A stretch of DNA of 6,738 bases from the NCBI GenBank assembly GCA_045648605.1, contig JAZROG010000105.1, positions 1 to 6,738 of the forward strand. The letters are read 5' to 3'. This document shows, piece by piece, positions 1-4,724 of the stretch. Within the stretch, counting starts at the first letter, position 1, and the number at the start of each line of letters is the position of its first letter. The position numbers and the translations under genes were made by a program. Under the pieces are notes generated by a model. The model worked only from the letters and a program-made list of their open reading frames with translations. It did no database searches and was not told the origin of the DNA. This DNA is from SIG710 sp045648605 (lineage in GTDB: Bacteria; Bacillota; Clostridia; Oscillospirales; CAG-272).

Positions 1-282
1 GATAAGGAATATGCCAAATTCGAGCTCGCGCAGAACCGATTTGGAGTTCCCGCCGTTCACTATGTGACAGCTAAGGTCAATATAGAGAAGCTGAAGAAAA
101 AGAAAGGCTATAAGAGCACATCGCAGGAAGTGGTAAAGGAAGTTCTTGATAAAATGAACCTCTACGACGGACAGAAAGCGGCTCTCTGGCAACTCATCGG
201 CGGATGGAAGCCCAAAAATAATCCCTATAACGTGAAGCGCGGCGAAGAGGTCTATGAGACTGTTGAAAAAATGAATAAGTAA
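1..282 (+). CDS. C-terminal end of an unrecognised Lys-rich protein (5' truncated)
   Basis: The reading frame is open from the first base and ends at TAA 280-282, giving 93 residues of a protein that begins outside the window. The internal GTG at 64 has no convincing ribosome binding site, and the open frame continues upstream of it, so it is not taken as the start. The visible part is soluble, charged and Lys-rich (a KLKKKKGYK run near residues 30-38), with no membrane segment and no Cys. Near the end is ALWQLIGGWKPKNNPY. From memory, similar Trp-x-x-x-x-Asn-Asn-Pro endings occur in some prophage or mobile-element proteins of Clostridia, but this is a weak impression. No function is assigned. 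A strong terminator starts 4 nt after the stop, so this is the last gene of its transcript. That it is coding is fairly sure; its identity is unknown. Confidence 0.7.
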   Translation, partial: DKEYAKFELAQNRFGVPAVHYVTAKVNIEKLKKKKGYKSTSQEVVKEVLDKMNLYDGQKAALWQLIGGWKPKNNPYNVKRGEEVYETVEKMNK

Positions 283-285
283 CAA

Positions 286-316
286 AAATCCCCCACCGTT
301 TTTCGGTGGGGGATTT
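286..316 (+). terminator. Intrinsic terminator of the truncated upstream gene
   Basis: A perfect 13-bp stem (286-298 with 304-316) closes a TTTTT loop. Its core is CCCCCACCG/CGGTGGGGG, with AAAT/ATTT at the base. It starts 4 nt after the stop codon of the upstream gene. The downstream T-run is short and interrupted (TTTCACTTTT), but the stem is very stable. The A-rich 5' side would also give a U-tract for transcripts arriving on the minus strand. Confidence 0.85.
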
Positions 317-329
317 CACTTTTGAAAAA

Positions 330-350
330 GTACAACATTTGTACAACATT
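330..350. repeat. Tandem 11-bp direct repeat (GTACAACATT twice)
   Basis: GTACAACATT occurs at 330-339 and again at 341-350, a tandem pair with an 11-bp period. Each copy contains the palindromic GTAC. It lies 14 nt past a terminator hairpin and about 105 nt from the 3' end of the tRNA-Ser gene. A second tandem pair with the same period and a shared ACATT core lies at 6526-6550. The function is unknown. Arm-type sites of a tyrosine recombinase or a protein operator are possible. Confidence 0.5.
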
Positions 351-406
351 AAAAGCGGTATAAAGGGGTGTTTTAGGGTATAAAACGGAATGATGCAAAA
401 TGAAAG

Positions 407-449
407 AAACCCTTGAAAATACTTAACTTTCAAGCATTTTCAAGGGTTT
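407..449 (-). terminator. Terminator of the tRNA-Ser transcript
   Basis: An inverted repeat pairs AAACCCTTGAAAAT (407-420) with ATTTTCAAGGGTTT (436-449). Three further base pairs inside it (422-424 with 432-434) follow a single mismatch. Read on the minus strand, the stem begins 6 nt after the encoded CCA of the tRNA and is followed by a T-rich stretch (TTTCTTTCATTTT), so it fits an intrinsic terminator for the tRNA gene. No open reading frame explains the sequence. Confidence 0.75.
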
Positions 450-455
450 ACAGAC

Positions 456-547
456 TGGCGGAGAAGGAGAGATTCGAACTCTCGAACCGCTTTTAACGGT
501 TACACGATTTCCAGTCGTGCGCGCTAGACCAACTACGCGACTTCTCC
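456..547 (-). tRNA. tRNA-Ser, anticodon GGA
   Basis: On the minus strand the acceptor arm GGAGAAG (547-541) pairs with CTTCTCC (466-460), followed by discriminator G and an encoded CCA (459-456). The anticodon stem-loop has the form CGACT-GGA-AATCG, giving anticodon GGA, which reads UCC/UCU serine codons. A long variable arm (about AACCGTTAAAAGCGGTT) and a T-arm with GTTCGAATC are visible. The 92-nt length and the G discriminator are those of a class II tRNA-Ser. It has its own promoter upstream and its own terminator downstream. Confidence 0.96.
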
Positions 548-579
548 ATATTTCGTTCTTCGCTTCATGCGACCTATAA

Positions 580-608
580 ATAATACCACAATTTTCTCCG
601 TTTGTCAA
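580..608 (-). promoter_or_regulatory. Sigma-A promoter of tRNA-Ser
   Basis: On the minus strand a perfect TTGACA -35 box (608-603) is followed by a 17-bp spacer and a TATTAT -10 box (585-580). Transcription would start about 25 nt before the mature tRNA 5' end at 547. The near-consensus boxes suit a stable RNA gene. Confidence 0.9.
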
Positions 609-656
609 TAGCTTTATGCAAAAAAATTAAAATATTTTTGTTTTATTTAAAAAATT

Positions 657-686
657 AAATCCGCCGAGCACATCGGCGGATTTTTT
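657..686. terminator. Terminator downstream of the HPr-like gene (possibly bidirectional)
   Basis: A perfect 11-bp stem AAATCCGCCGA (657-667) / TCGGCGGATTT (673-683) closes the loop GCACA. On the minus strand it follows the HPr-like gene and is succeeded by T-rich sequence (TTTAATTTTTT). On the plus strand it is followed directly by TTT, but no plus-strand gene reads into it here. It therefore mainly serves the minus-strand gene, while separating it from the tRNA promoter. Confidence 0.85.
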
Positions 687-690
687 CCTT

Positions 691-918
691 TTAGATGATA
701 TAGGGCTTAAGCTCCTCAAAAAGCTTTTCTGTATTCTCGCTGTGAGCTGTAAGCTTGATGGGGGAGAGCAGGTCAAGGGAGAAGATTCCCATAATAGACT
801 TTGCATCTACCACATAACGACCTGACGAGAGGTCGATATCAATATCATATCTTGTTACGATGTTTACAAAATTGCGAACATCCTCAAGTGTTGTAAGACG
901 AATATCAACTGTTACCAT
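691..918 (-). CDS. HPr-family (PTS phosphocarrier-like) protein lacking the active-site histidine
   Basis: This 75-residue protein has the size and fold signature of HPr. The clearest match is the central VDAKSIMGIFSLDLLSPIKL segment (residues 37-56), which corresponds to the VNAKSIMG Ser-46 helix region of true HPr, and the KSIMG serine (Ser41) is kept. The N-terminal segment that should carry the phospho-accepting GLHARPA motif instead reads TTLEDVRNF (residues 9-17) and contains no His. It therefore cannot accept phosphate from enzyme I in the usual way. The start is taken at ATG 918, with GGAGG ending 8 nt upstream; a longer frame starting at TTG 933 would overlap that ribosome binding site and is rejected. 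Its own promoter lies upstream and a hairpin terminator downstream, so it is probably monocistronic. A regulatory role like that of Crh is possible but not shown. Confidence 0.85.
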   Translation of the reverse strand: MVTVDIRLTTLEDVRNFVNIVTRYDIDIDLSSGRYVVDAKSIMGIFSLDLLSPIKLTAHSENTEKLFEELKPYII

Positions 919-949
919 TTTTCTTGCCTCCAAAAACTTATTTTTTTAC

Positions 950-978
950 ATTATACCTCAAAAAGTAATTTTTGTCGA
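950..978 (-). promoter_or_regulatory. Sigma-A promoter of the HPr-like gene
   Basis: On the minus strand TCGACA (978-973, five of six matches to TTGACA) is followed by a 17-bp spacer and a perfect TATAAT (955-950). It lies in the 69-bp gap between the dehydrogenase stop and the HPr-like start. This suggests that the small gene is transcribed independently of the gene upstream of it. Confidence 0.8.
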
Positions 979-987
979 GTGCTTTAC

Positions 988-2307
988 TCAAAGAACTATC
1001 TCATCGATGACTCCAAGATCAAAGGCGAGCTTTGAGCTGACGTATTTATCTCGCACGTCCTTTGTGGCGCAGAATACCATATATGTATCCTTATCGTCAA
1101 GACCGATATCCGAGAGCTTTTTGGGCATTCCGAGGACATTATAAATTTCATCAAGCTTACTGATTTGAGGTATTTCCTCATTTATAATAGAAACTATCTC
1201 GTCCCATTTTGAAATTATCACATCAAGGTGCTTTCTGTGATTTTCTTCGCTGTATTTTCCTTCCTTTTCCTCGACCTTTTTCATCATCTCGCCGCCGACA
1301 CCGATATAATCTGCAAGCTTTTTATGCCAAGCGTCAAGATCAAAGCCTTCAAAATATTCAATAGCCTTTTCTCTGTCGGGCGTTATCTTTTTGAGCTGTT
1401 CATAAACGAGCGCGGTTTGGTATGTTCCCACAGCGCACTGGATACCGTGAAAATCTACGGGGGTGCCCTTATCAAGACCTCTCATATCCCAGATGTGTGA
1501 AAAATAATGCTCCGTACCCGAGGCGGGGCGTGTAACCCCAGCATACATCATTGCCTCGCCTCCAAGGACAAGACCTCTGAATACTGCTTCAACCGCCTTT
1601 TCCTCCCTTTTTACAAGTCCTGCAGCATTGTCTGCACATTCCTTAAGGGCGCGGCGAATGAGGGAAGCAACCCCTTTGCAGTAATAATCCGAGCAGATAA
1701 GATTTGCAAGTCTCCATTCACAGATACTGATATATTTTGCAAGCATATCCCCGATTCCCGAGAGAAGCATACGCATAGGGGCGGCGGCAAGAATATCCGT
1801 ATCTCCTATAATTACAGAGGCAGAGCAGGTATAGATGGATTCCTTAAGATTATCTCGTATCACAGATGCTGAATTTGAGGCAAAGCCGTCCATAGATGGG
1901 GCAGTGGCAACGATGATATATTTTGTTTTTCTTATGGTGCTTACGACCTTTGTGATGTCACCGAGAACACCCGTGCCGACTACGACAGTAATATCGCAAT
2001 CATGGTCAAAATGCATGACAACCGAGCCGACAGCCTCCTCATTTGGTTCGATAACATCCTGTTGCATCACATGAAGAGTATAGTCGATTTTGTTTTCATC
2101 AAGGATCGAGCAAACCCTCTCACCTGCTGCCTTATATGTATTTTTATCGGCAAGGACGAAAACCTTTTTGAAGCTATAACGACGGAGAACCTCCGGAAGC
2201 TGATTTACAACTCCTTTTCCGACTATAACATCATCGACCGTTGAGCGGTGCTCCTTGCCGCATTCGCATCCAACCTCGGGAAGCGGCAATTTTTTCGTTT
2301 CATTCAT
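988..2307 (-). CDS. egsA: sn-Glycerol-1-phosphate dehydrogenase (AraM/EgsA family)
   Basis: This 439-residue enzyme belongs to the iron-containing alcohol dehydrogenase-like superfamily. Family members reduce dihydroxyacetone phosphate to sn-glycerol-1-phosphate with NAD(P)H in the cytoplasm. Visible motifs are the nucleotide-binding GTGVLGDITK (111-120), ATAPSMDGFASNSAS (134-148), and the metal-ligand positions Asp187 (SGIGDMLAKY), His267 (SGTEHYFSH) and His287 (DFHGIQ). The N-terminus carries a small CECGKEH motif (14-20). The length is close to that of bacterial AraM proteins. The start at ATG 2307 is supported by AAGGAG 7-8 nt upstream and a consensus promoter. It is divergent from a DeoR regulator, its likely controller. 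Known bacterial AraM (Bacillus subtilis) is metal-dependent and feeds an archaeal-type ether lipid-like product, but no prenyltransferase partner such as PcrB is present here. The family is sure; the physiological end product is inferred. Confidence 0.9.
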   Translation of the reverse strand: MNETKKLPLPEVGCECGKEHRSTVDDVIVGKGVVNQLPEVLRRYSFKKVFVLADKNTYKAAGERVCSILDENKIDYTLHVMQQDVIEPNEEAVGSVVMHFDHDCDITVVVGTGVLGDITKVVSTIRKTKYIIVATAPSMDGFASNSASVIRDNLKESIYTCSASVIIGDTDILAAAPMRMLLSGIGDMLAKYISICEWRLANLICSDYYCKGVASLIRRALKECADNAAGLVKREEKAVEAVFRGLVLGGEAMMYAGVTRPASGTEHYFSHIWDMRGLDKGTPVDFHGIQCAVGTYQTALVYEQLKKITPDREKAIEYFEGFDLDAWHKKLADYIGVGGEMMKKVEEKEGKYSEENHRKHLDVIISKWDEIVSIINEEIPQISKLDEIYNVLGMPKKLSDIGLDDKDTYMVFCATKDVRDKYVSSKLAFDLGVIDEIVL

Positions 2308-2351
2308 AAAATATCTCCTTTGCGCTTGACTTTTTTTCTTTTTGTGATATC

Positions 2352-2380
2352 ATTATAGTATAACGCTCAATATTTGTCAA
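2352..2380 (-). promoter_or_regulatory. Perfect-consensus sigma-A promoter of the dehydrogenase gene
   Basis: On the minus strand TTGACA (2380-2375) is followed by a 17-bp spacer and TATAAT (2357-2352). Both boxes match consensus exactly. Transcription should start about 38 nt before the ATG at 2307. A TGAGCGTTATA motif occupies the spacer (2369-2359), so a repressor bound there would block RNA polymerase. Confidence 0.88.
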
Positions 2381-2438
2381 TGTTTTGCTTGTAAAGATGT
2401 TGGAATGCTCTCTTTATGAGCGTATATGTGAGCGATAA
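2359..2438. promoter_or_regulatory. Three TGAGCG-type repeats, candidate DeoR-family operators
   Basis: TGAGCGTTATA is found on the minus strand at 2369-2359. TGAGCGTATA (2417-2426) and TGAGCGATAA (2429-2438) lie on the plus strand in tandem, with starts 12 bp apart. One copy sits between the -35 and -10 boxes of the dehydrogenase promoter. The other two overlap the predicted promoter and start region of the regulator gene. Repeated A/T-flanked half-sites between a regulator and a divergent target are typical of DeoR-family control. The binding protein is inferred to be the adjacent regulator. Confidence 0.55.
2400..2428 (+). promoter_or_regulatory. Possible promoter of the DeoR-family gene
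   Basis: TTGGAA (2400-2405) and TATATG (2423-2428) are separated by 17 bp. Each box matches consensus at four of six positions. The predicted start lies about 25 nt before the ATG at 2462. The -10 box overlaps the TGAGCG repeats, which would allow autoregulation. It is much weaker than the divergent dehydrogenase promoter. Confidence 0.4.
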
Positions 2439-2461
2439 CAACAAAAATTGGAGATATTAGC

Positions 2462-3202
2462 ATGCCTTTTTACGAAAGAGAAGAAGAAATACTGAGACTT
2501 TTAAATGACGGTGAGGTTAAGAATAATGCGGAGCTTGCCAAAAAGCTTTTTATAAGCTCACAGACATTAAGACGAGATCTTGAAAAGCTTGAGAGCAAGG
2601 GGCTTATAATAAGAACTCATGGCGGTGCTGTTCCTTCACGCCACCCTGCCGACCGCCATATACCGTTTTTCCTTCGCGAGCATGAGCAGAGTGAAGCGAA
2701 GAGCTTCATTGCAAAAAAGGCGATGGAATATATCAGAGATGGGGACACCATTATGCTTGACGGCACTACCAGTGCCTGTGCGCTTGTGCCTTATCTTTCC
2801 ACATTCAAGGATATAACTGTTATAAGCAGTAGTGCAAAGGCTTGCTTTTTGCTTGGAAATATGGATATAAAGACCATTTGTACCGGAGGGCATATGCTGA
2901 CAAGGTCGCTTTCGTATATCGGTGATGATGCAATCCGAACACTTGAAAATTATAATGCAGATGTCGCTTTTTTCTCTTGCAGAGGATTATCCGAGGACGG
3001 TCTTTTAACAGACCCTTCCATCGAAGAAAATCTCATCAGAAGAGCTATGATGAAGCAATCGAGAAGGAAGATATTCCTTTGTGACAGCACAAAGATAGGA
3101 AAAAAGTATCAACATAATCTTTGTCATGCAAAACAGATCGATATAATTATCTGCGAAAAAGAGTTGCCGCATATCGAGGGAATAGATCCCGATAAGCTGT
3201 GA
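2462..3202 (+). CDS. DeoR-family transcriptional regulator
   Basis: This 246-residue protein has the usual length and two-domain plan of the family. The N-terminal winged helix-turn-helix spans about residues 5-56: EEEILRLLND, then AELAKKLFISSQTLRRDLEKL with the recognition helix at about 32-43, ending in the family hallmark RTHGGAV. The remainder (about 75-230) is a DeoRC effector domain with GDTIMLDGTTSA, VISSSAKAC, CTGGHML, ADVAFFSCRGLSEDG and IFLCDSTKIGKK, which usually senses a phosphorylated sugar. The start at ATG 2462 has GGAG 8 nt upstream. It is divergent from the glycerol-1-phosphate dehydrogenase with repeated TGAGCG motifs between them, so it most likely regulates that gene and itself. 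A triose- or sugar-phosphate effector is plausible but cannot be read from the sequence. Codon use is ordinary, with many AAA lysines. Confidence 0.93.
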   Translation: MPFYEREEEILRLLNDGEVKNNAELAKKLFISSQTLRRDLEKLESKGLIIRTHGGAVPSRHPADRHIPFFLREHEQSEAKSFIAKKAMEYIRDGDTIMLDGTTSACALVPYLSTFKDITVISSSAKACFLLGNMDIKTICTGGHMLTRSLSYIGDDAIRTLENYNADVAFFSCRGLSEDGLLTDPSIEENLIRRAMMKQSRRKIFLCDSTKIGKKYQHNLCHAKQIDIIICEKELPHIEGIDPDKL

Positions 3203-3246
3203 TTTTTTCTATAATGGAGCGGAGATTCATATAAAAGCCTTTTAAA

Positions 3247-3272
3247 ATAATTGCAGCAATAACTGCAATTAT
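3247..3272. terminator. Hairpin downstream of the DeoR gene, possible weak terminator
   Basis: A perfect 10-bp inverted repeat ATAATTGCAG (3247-3256) / CTGCAATTAT (3263-3272) closes a 6-nt loop, 44 nt after the regulator's stop. There is no T-run after it on the plus strand. On the minus strand it is followed by a short TTTTAAAAGG. It may end regulator transcription inefficiently or only stabilise the 3' end. The rest of the 263-bp gap up to the pduL start holds the pduL promoter and no supported gene. Confidence 0.4.
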
Positions 3273-3352
3273 CAAAGCCGCTCTTGAATGATATTTACCG
3301 CTGATAATCAAATTGTGACAAAAATTTAACATATTCTTTTTAAATTTATTGA

Positions 3353-3380
3353 AAAAAACGATTTACAAATGTCGTTTTTT
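3353..3380. promoter_or_regulatory. Perfect inverted repeat around the -35 box of the pduL promoter
   Basis: AAAAAACGA (3353-3361) and TCGTTTTTT (3372-3380) form a perfect 9-bp inverted repeat with a 10-nt spacer that contains the whole -35 box. This position fits an operator for a dimeric repressor. It could also be a terminator that blocks read-through from upstream, since the right arm is followed by T-rich sequence. The arms do not match the TGAGCG repeats near the DeoR gene. Confidence 0.45.
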
Positions 3381-3390
3381 GTGGTATAAT
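3362..3390 (+). promoter_or_regulatory. Strong sigma-A promoter of the pduL operon
   Basis: TTTACA (3362-3367, five of six matches to TTGACA) is followed by a 17-bp spacer and a perfect TATAAT (3385-3390). The expected start near 3397 gives a leader of about 69 nt before the pduL ATG at 3466. No other comparably good promoter was found between here and the terminator at 6484, so it probably drives all four downstream genes. Confidence 0.85.
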
Positions 3391-3465
3391 TATTCTCGGC
3401 GTGGTATGATGCTTTTTTGTCACGCAAATTTATGTCTTAAAATTTTAAACATAAAGGAGACTATC

Positions 3466-4038
3466 ATGGAAAACAAGATTTTGGTAGAAACATCTGCCAG
3501 ACACATCCACCTGACAGATGCTCACGTTGAGGCTCTCTTCGGTGCAGGTCACACACTCACAAAGAAGAAGGATCTCAGCCAGCCCGGTCAGTATGCTTGC
3601 GAGGAAAAGGTTGAGGTGGTAGGAACAAAGGGAACTCTTAAGATGAGTGTTCTCGGTCCAACAAGACCCGATTCTCAGGTTGAGCTTTCTTTCACAGATG
3701 CTCGTACACTCGGCGTAACTGCTCCCGTTCGTGAGAGCGGCGATATCGCAGGCACACCCGGAATCACACTTAAGGGCCCCGCAGGTGAGGTTACAATCGA
3801 AAATGGCGTTATCATCGCAAAGCGTCATATCCACATCACTCCCGAGGATGCTTCCGCTCTCGGTGTTGCCGACAAGGAGATCGTTAAGGTTAAGATCGAC
3901 GGCACAGGCAGAGCAACTATCTTTGATGATGTTGTTATCAGAGTTAAGGACACATTTGCAACAGCTATGCACATTGATACAGATGAGTGCAATGCTGCAG
4001 CTGCATTTGGCGTAGTATACGGGGAGATCGTTAAGTAA
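3466..4038 (+). CDS. pduL: Phosphate propanoyltransferase (PduL-type phosphotransacylase)
   Basis: This 190-residue protein is a complete PduL. Such enzymes interconvert acyl-CoA (acetyl- or propionyl-CoA) plus phosphate with acyl-phosphate plus CoA, so that a kinase can make ATP. The two tandem beta-barrel halves each begin with the family zinc-binding motif: SARHIHL (residues 10-16; His13, His15) and AKRHIHI (118-124; His121, His123). A further candidate ligand is His169 in MHIDTDECNAA. LGPTRPDSQVE (63-73) carries the conserved Arg. It starts right at the catalytic domain with no amphipathic N-terminal helix, so there is no microcompartment-targeting peptide and it should be cytosolic. ATG 3466 has AAGGAG 6 nt upstream; an N-terminal extension to 3349 would cover the promoter and is rejected. 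Lysine codons are almost all AAG, indicating high expression. It is the first gene of the operon. Confidence 0.95.
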   Translation: MENKILVETSARHIHLTDAHVEALFGAGHTLTKKKDLSQPGQYACEEKVEVVGTKGTLKMSVLGPTRPDSQVELSFTDARTLGVTAPVRESGDIAGTPGITLKGPAGEVTIENGVIIAKRHIHITPEDASALGVADKEIVKVKIDGTGRATIFDDVVIRVKDTFATAMHIDTDECNAAAAFGVVYGEIVK

Positions 4039-4046
4039 TATTGATT

Positions 4047-4688
4047 ATGAATAAGATAAAGATACTTTTTCAGGGAGACAGCATAACGGATGCGGGCCGC
4101 GACAGGAGGAATTTTCATGATCTTGGTAACGGTTACCCAAAATATGCTGCGGAAAATTTGAGAAAGGCATATCCCGATGTGGATTTCGAGTTTATTAACC
4201 TCGGAATTTCGGGAAATCGCACAGATGAGCTCTTCGACCGTCTTTATACGGATGCAATTTCGCTTCAACCCGATATCATTTCAATCCTTATCGGTGTAAA
4301 TGATGTCGGGCATAGGCACGGAGTGTCGAGAATAATGACAACAGACGAGCAGCTTGAGCTCAATTACAGAACTATTCTTAAGGAACTTAAGGCAAAGACC
4401 AATGCAAAGATAATGATCATTGTTCCTTTCATTCTTGATTATGAGGATGAAATGAGCGAATATATCAAGGAGGAGCTTCCTTCGGTTCAGAAGATAGTTT
4501 ATGATCTTGCGGAAGAATTTGCCGATGTTTGCATCCCTCTCGACAAGCTTTTCGGTGAGGCGGTGGCTTCACAGCCCGAGCCGCTCTGGTATTCGGGTGA
4601 CGGAGTTCATCCCAATGCAAACGGTGCCGCATTTATCGGCGAGCATTATGCAAATTATATAGCTCCCATCATTGAGGAGCTTAAATAA
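4047..4688 (+). CDS. SGNH/GDSL-family hydrolase (lipase/esterase-like)
   Basis: This 213-residue protein has all the main SGNH blocks. Block I is FQGDSITDAGR (nucleophile Ser12), block II NLGISGNRT (51-59), block III GVND (83-86, oxyanion Asn85) and block V DGVHPN (Asp185, His188). These enzymes cleave esters such as acetylated sugars, lysophospholipids or acyl-thioesters; the substrate here is unknown. There is no signal peptide, so it should be cytoplasmic. The start is taken at ATG 4047, 8 nt after the pduL stop; TTG 4041 is in frame but less likely. No good ribosome binding site precedes either, so translation is probably coupled to pduL. Codon use is more ordinary than in its neighbours. 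Release of an acyl group feeding acetate metabolism is possible but speculative. Confidence 0.9.
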   Translation: MNKIKILFQGDSITDAGRDRRNFHDLGNGYPKYAAENLRKAYPDVDFEFINLGISGNRTDELFDRLYTDAISLQPDIISILIGVNDVGHRHGVSRIMTTDEQLELNYRTILKELKAKTNAKIMIIVPFILDYEDEMSEYIKEELPSVQKIVYDLAEEFADVCIPLDKLFGEAVASQPEPLWYSGDGVHPNANGAAFIGEHYANYIAPIIEELK

Positions 4689-4724
4689 GCTTAAAAAAAT
4701 TTTATATATCAAAGGAGATTAAAC

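Noticed and set aside
423..608. A 61-codon minus-strand frame
   Set aside because: It runs through the tRNA-Ser gene, its promoter and its terminator; the RNA gene explains the sequence.
919..933. Five extra N-terminal codons of the HPr-like protein from TTG 933
   Set aside because: The extra codons overlap the GGAGG that serves ATG 918, which has ideal 8-nt spacing.
1228..1872. Plus-strand open frames of 90 and 121 codons inside the dehydrogenase region
   Set aside because: They are antisense shadows of a full-length, clearly recognised minus-strand enzyme, with no ribosome binding sites.
3147..3332. A 61-residue minus-strand peptide with a hydrophobic stretch, possible small membrane protein
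   Set aside because: It overlaps the 3' end of the DeoR gene, has only a poor ribosome binding site and no promoter, and its hydrophobic part is translated from the AT-rich inverted repeat at 3247-3272.
3349..3465. N-terminal extension of PduL, possibly a microcompartment-targeting peptide
   Set aside because: The extension covers the -35 and -10 boxes of the promoter, has no good ribosome binding site, and the ATG at 3466 has an ideal one.
3391..3465. Possible riboswitch or structured leader in the pduL 5' UTR
   Set aside because: The leader is only about 69 nt, AT-rich, and shows no strong stem or known riboswitch core by eye.
3445..3972. A 175-codon minus-strand frame opposite pduL
   Set aside because: It is a shadow of the codon-biased pduL gene. 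The translation is Cys- and Ser-rich with no recognisable domain.
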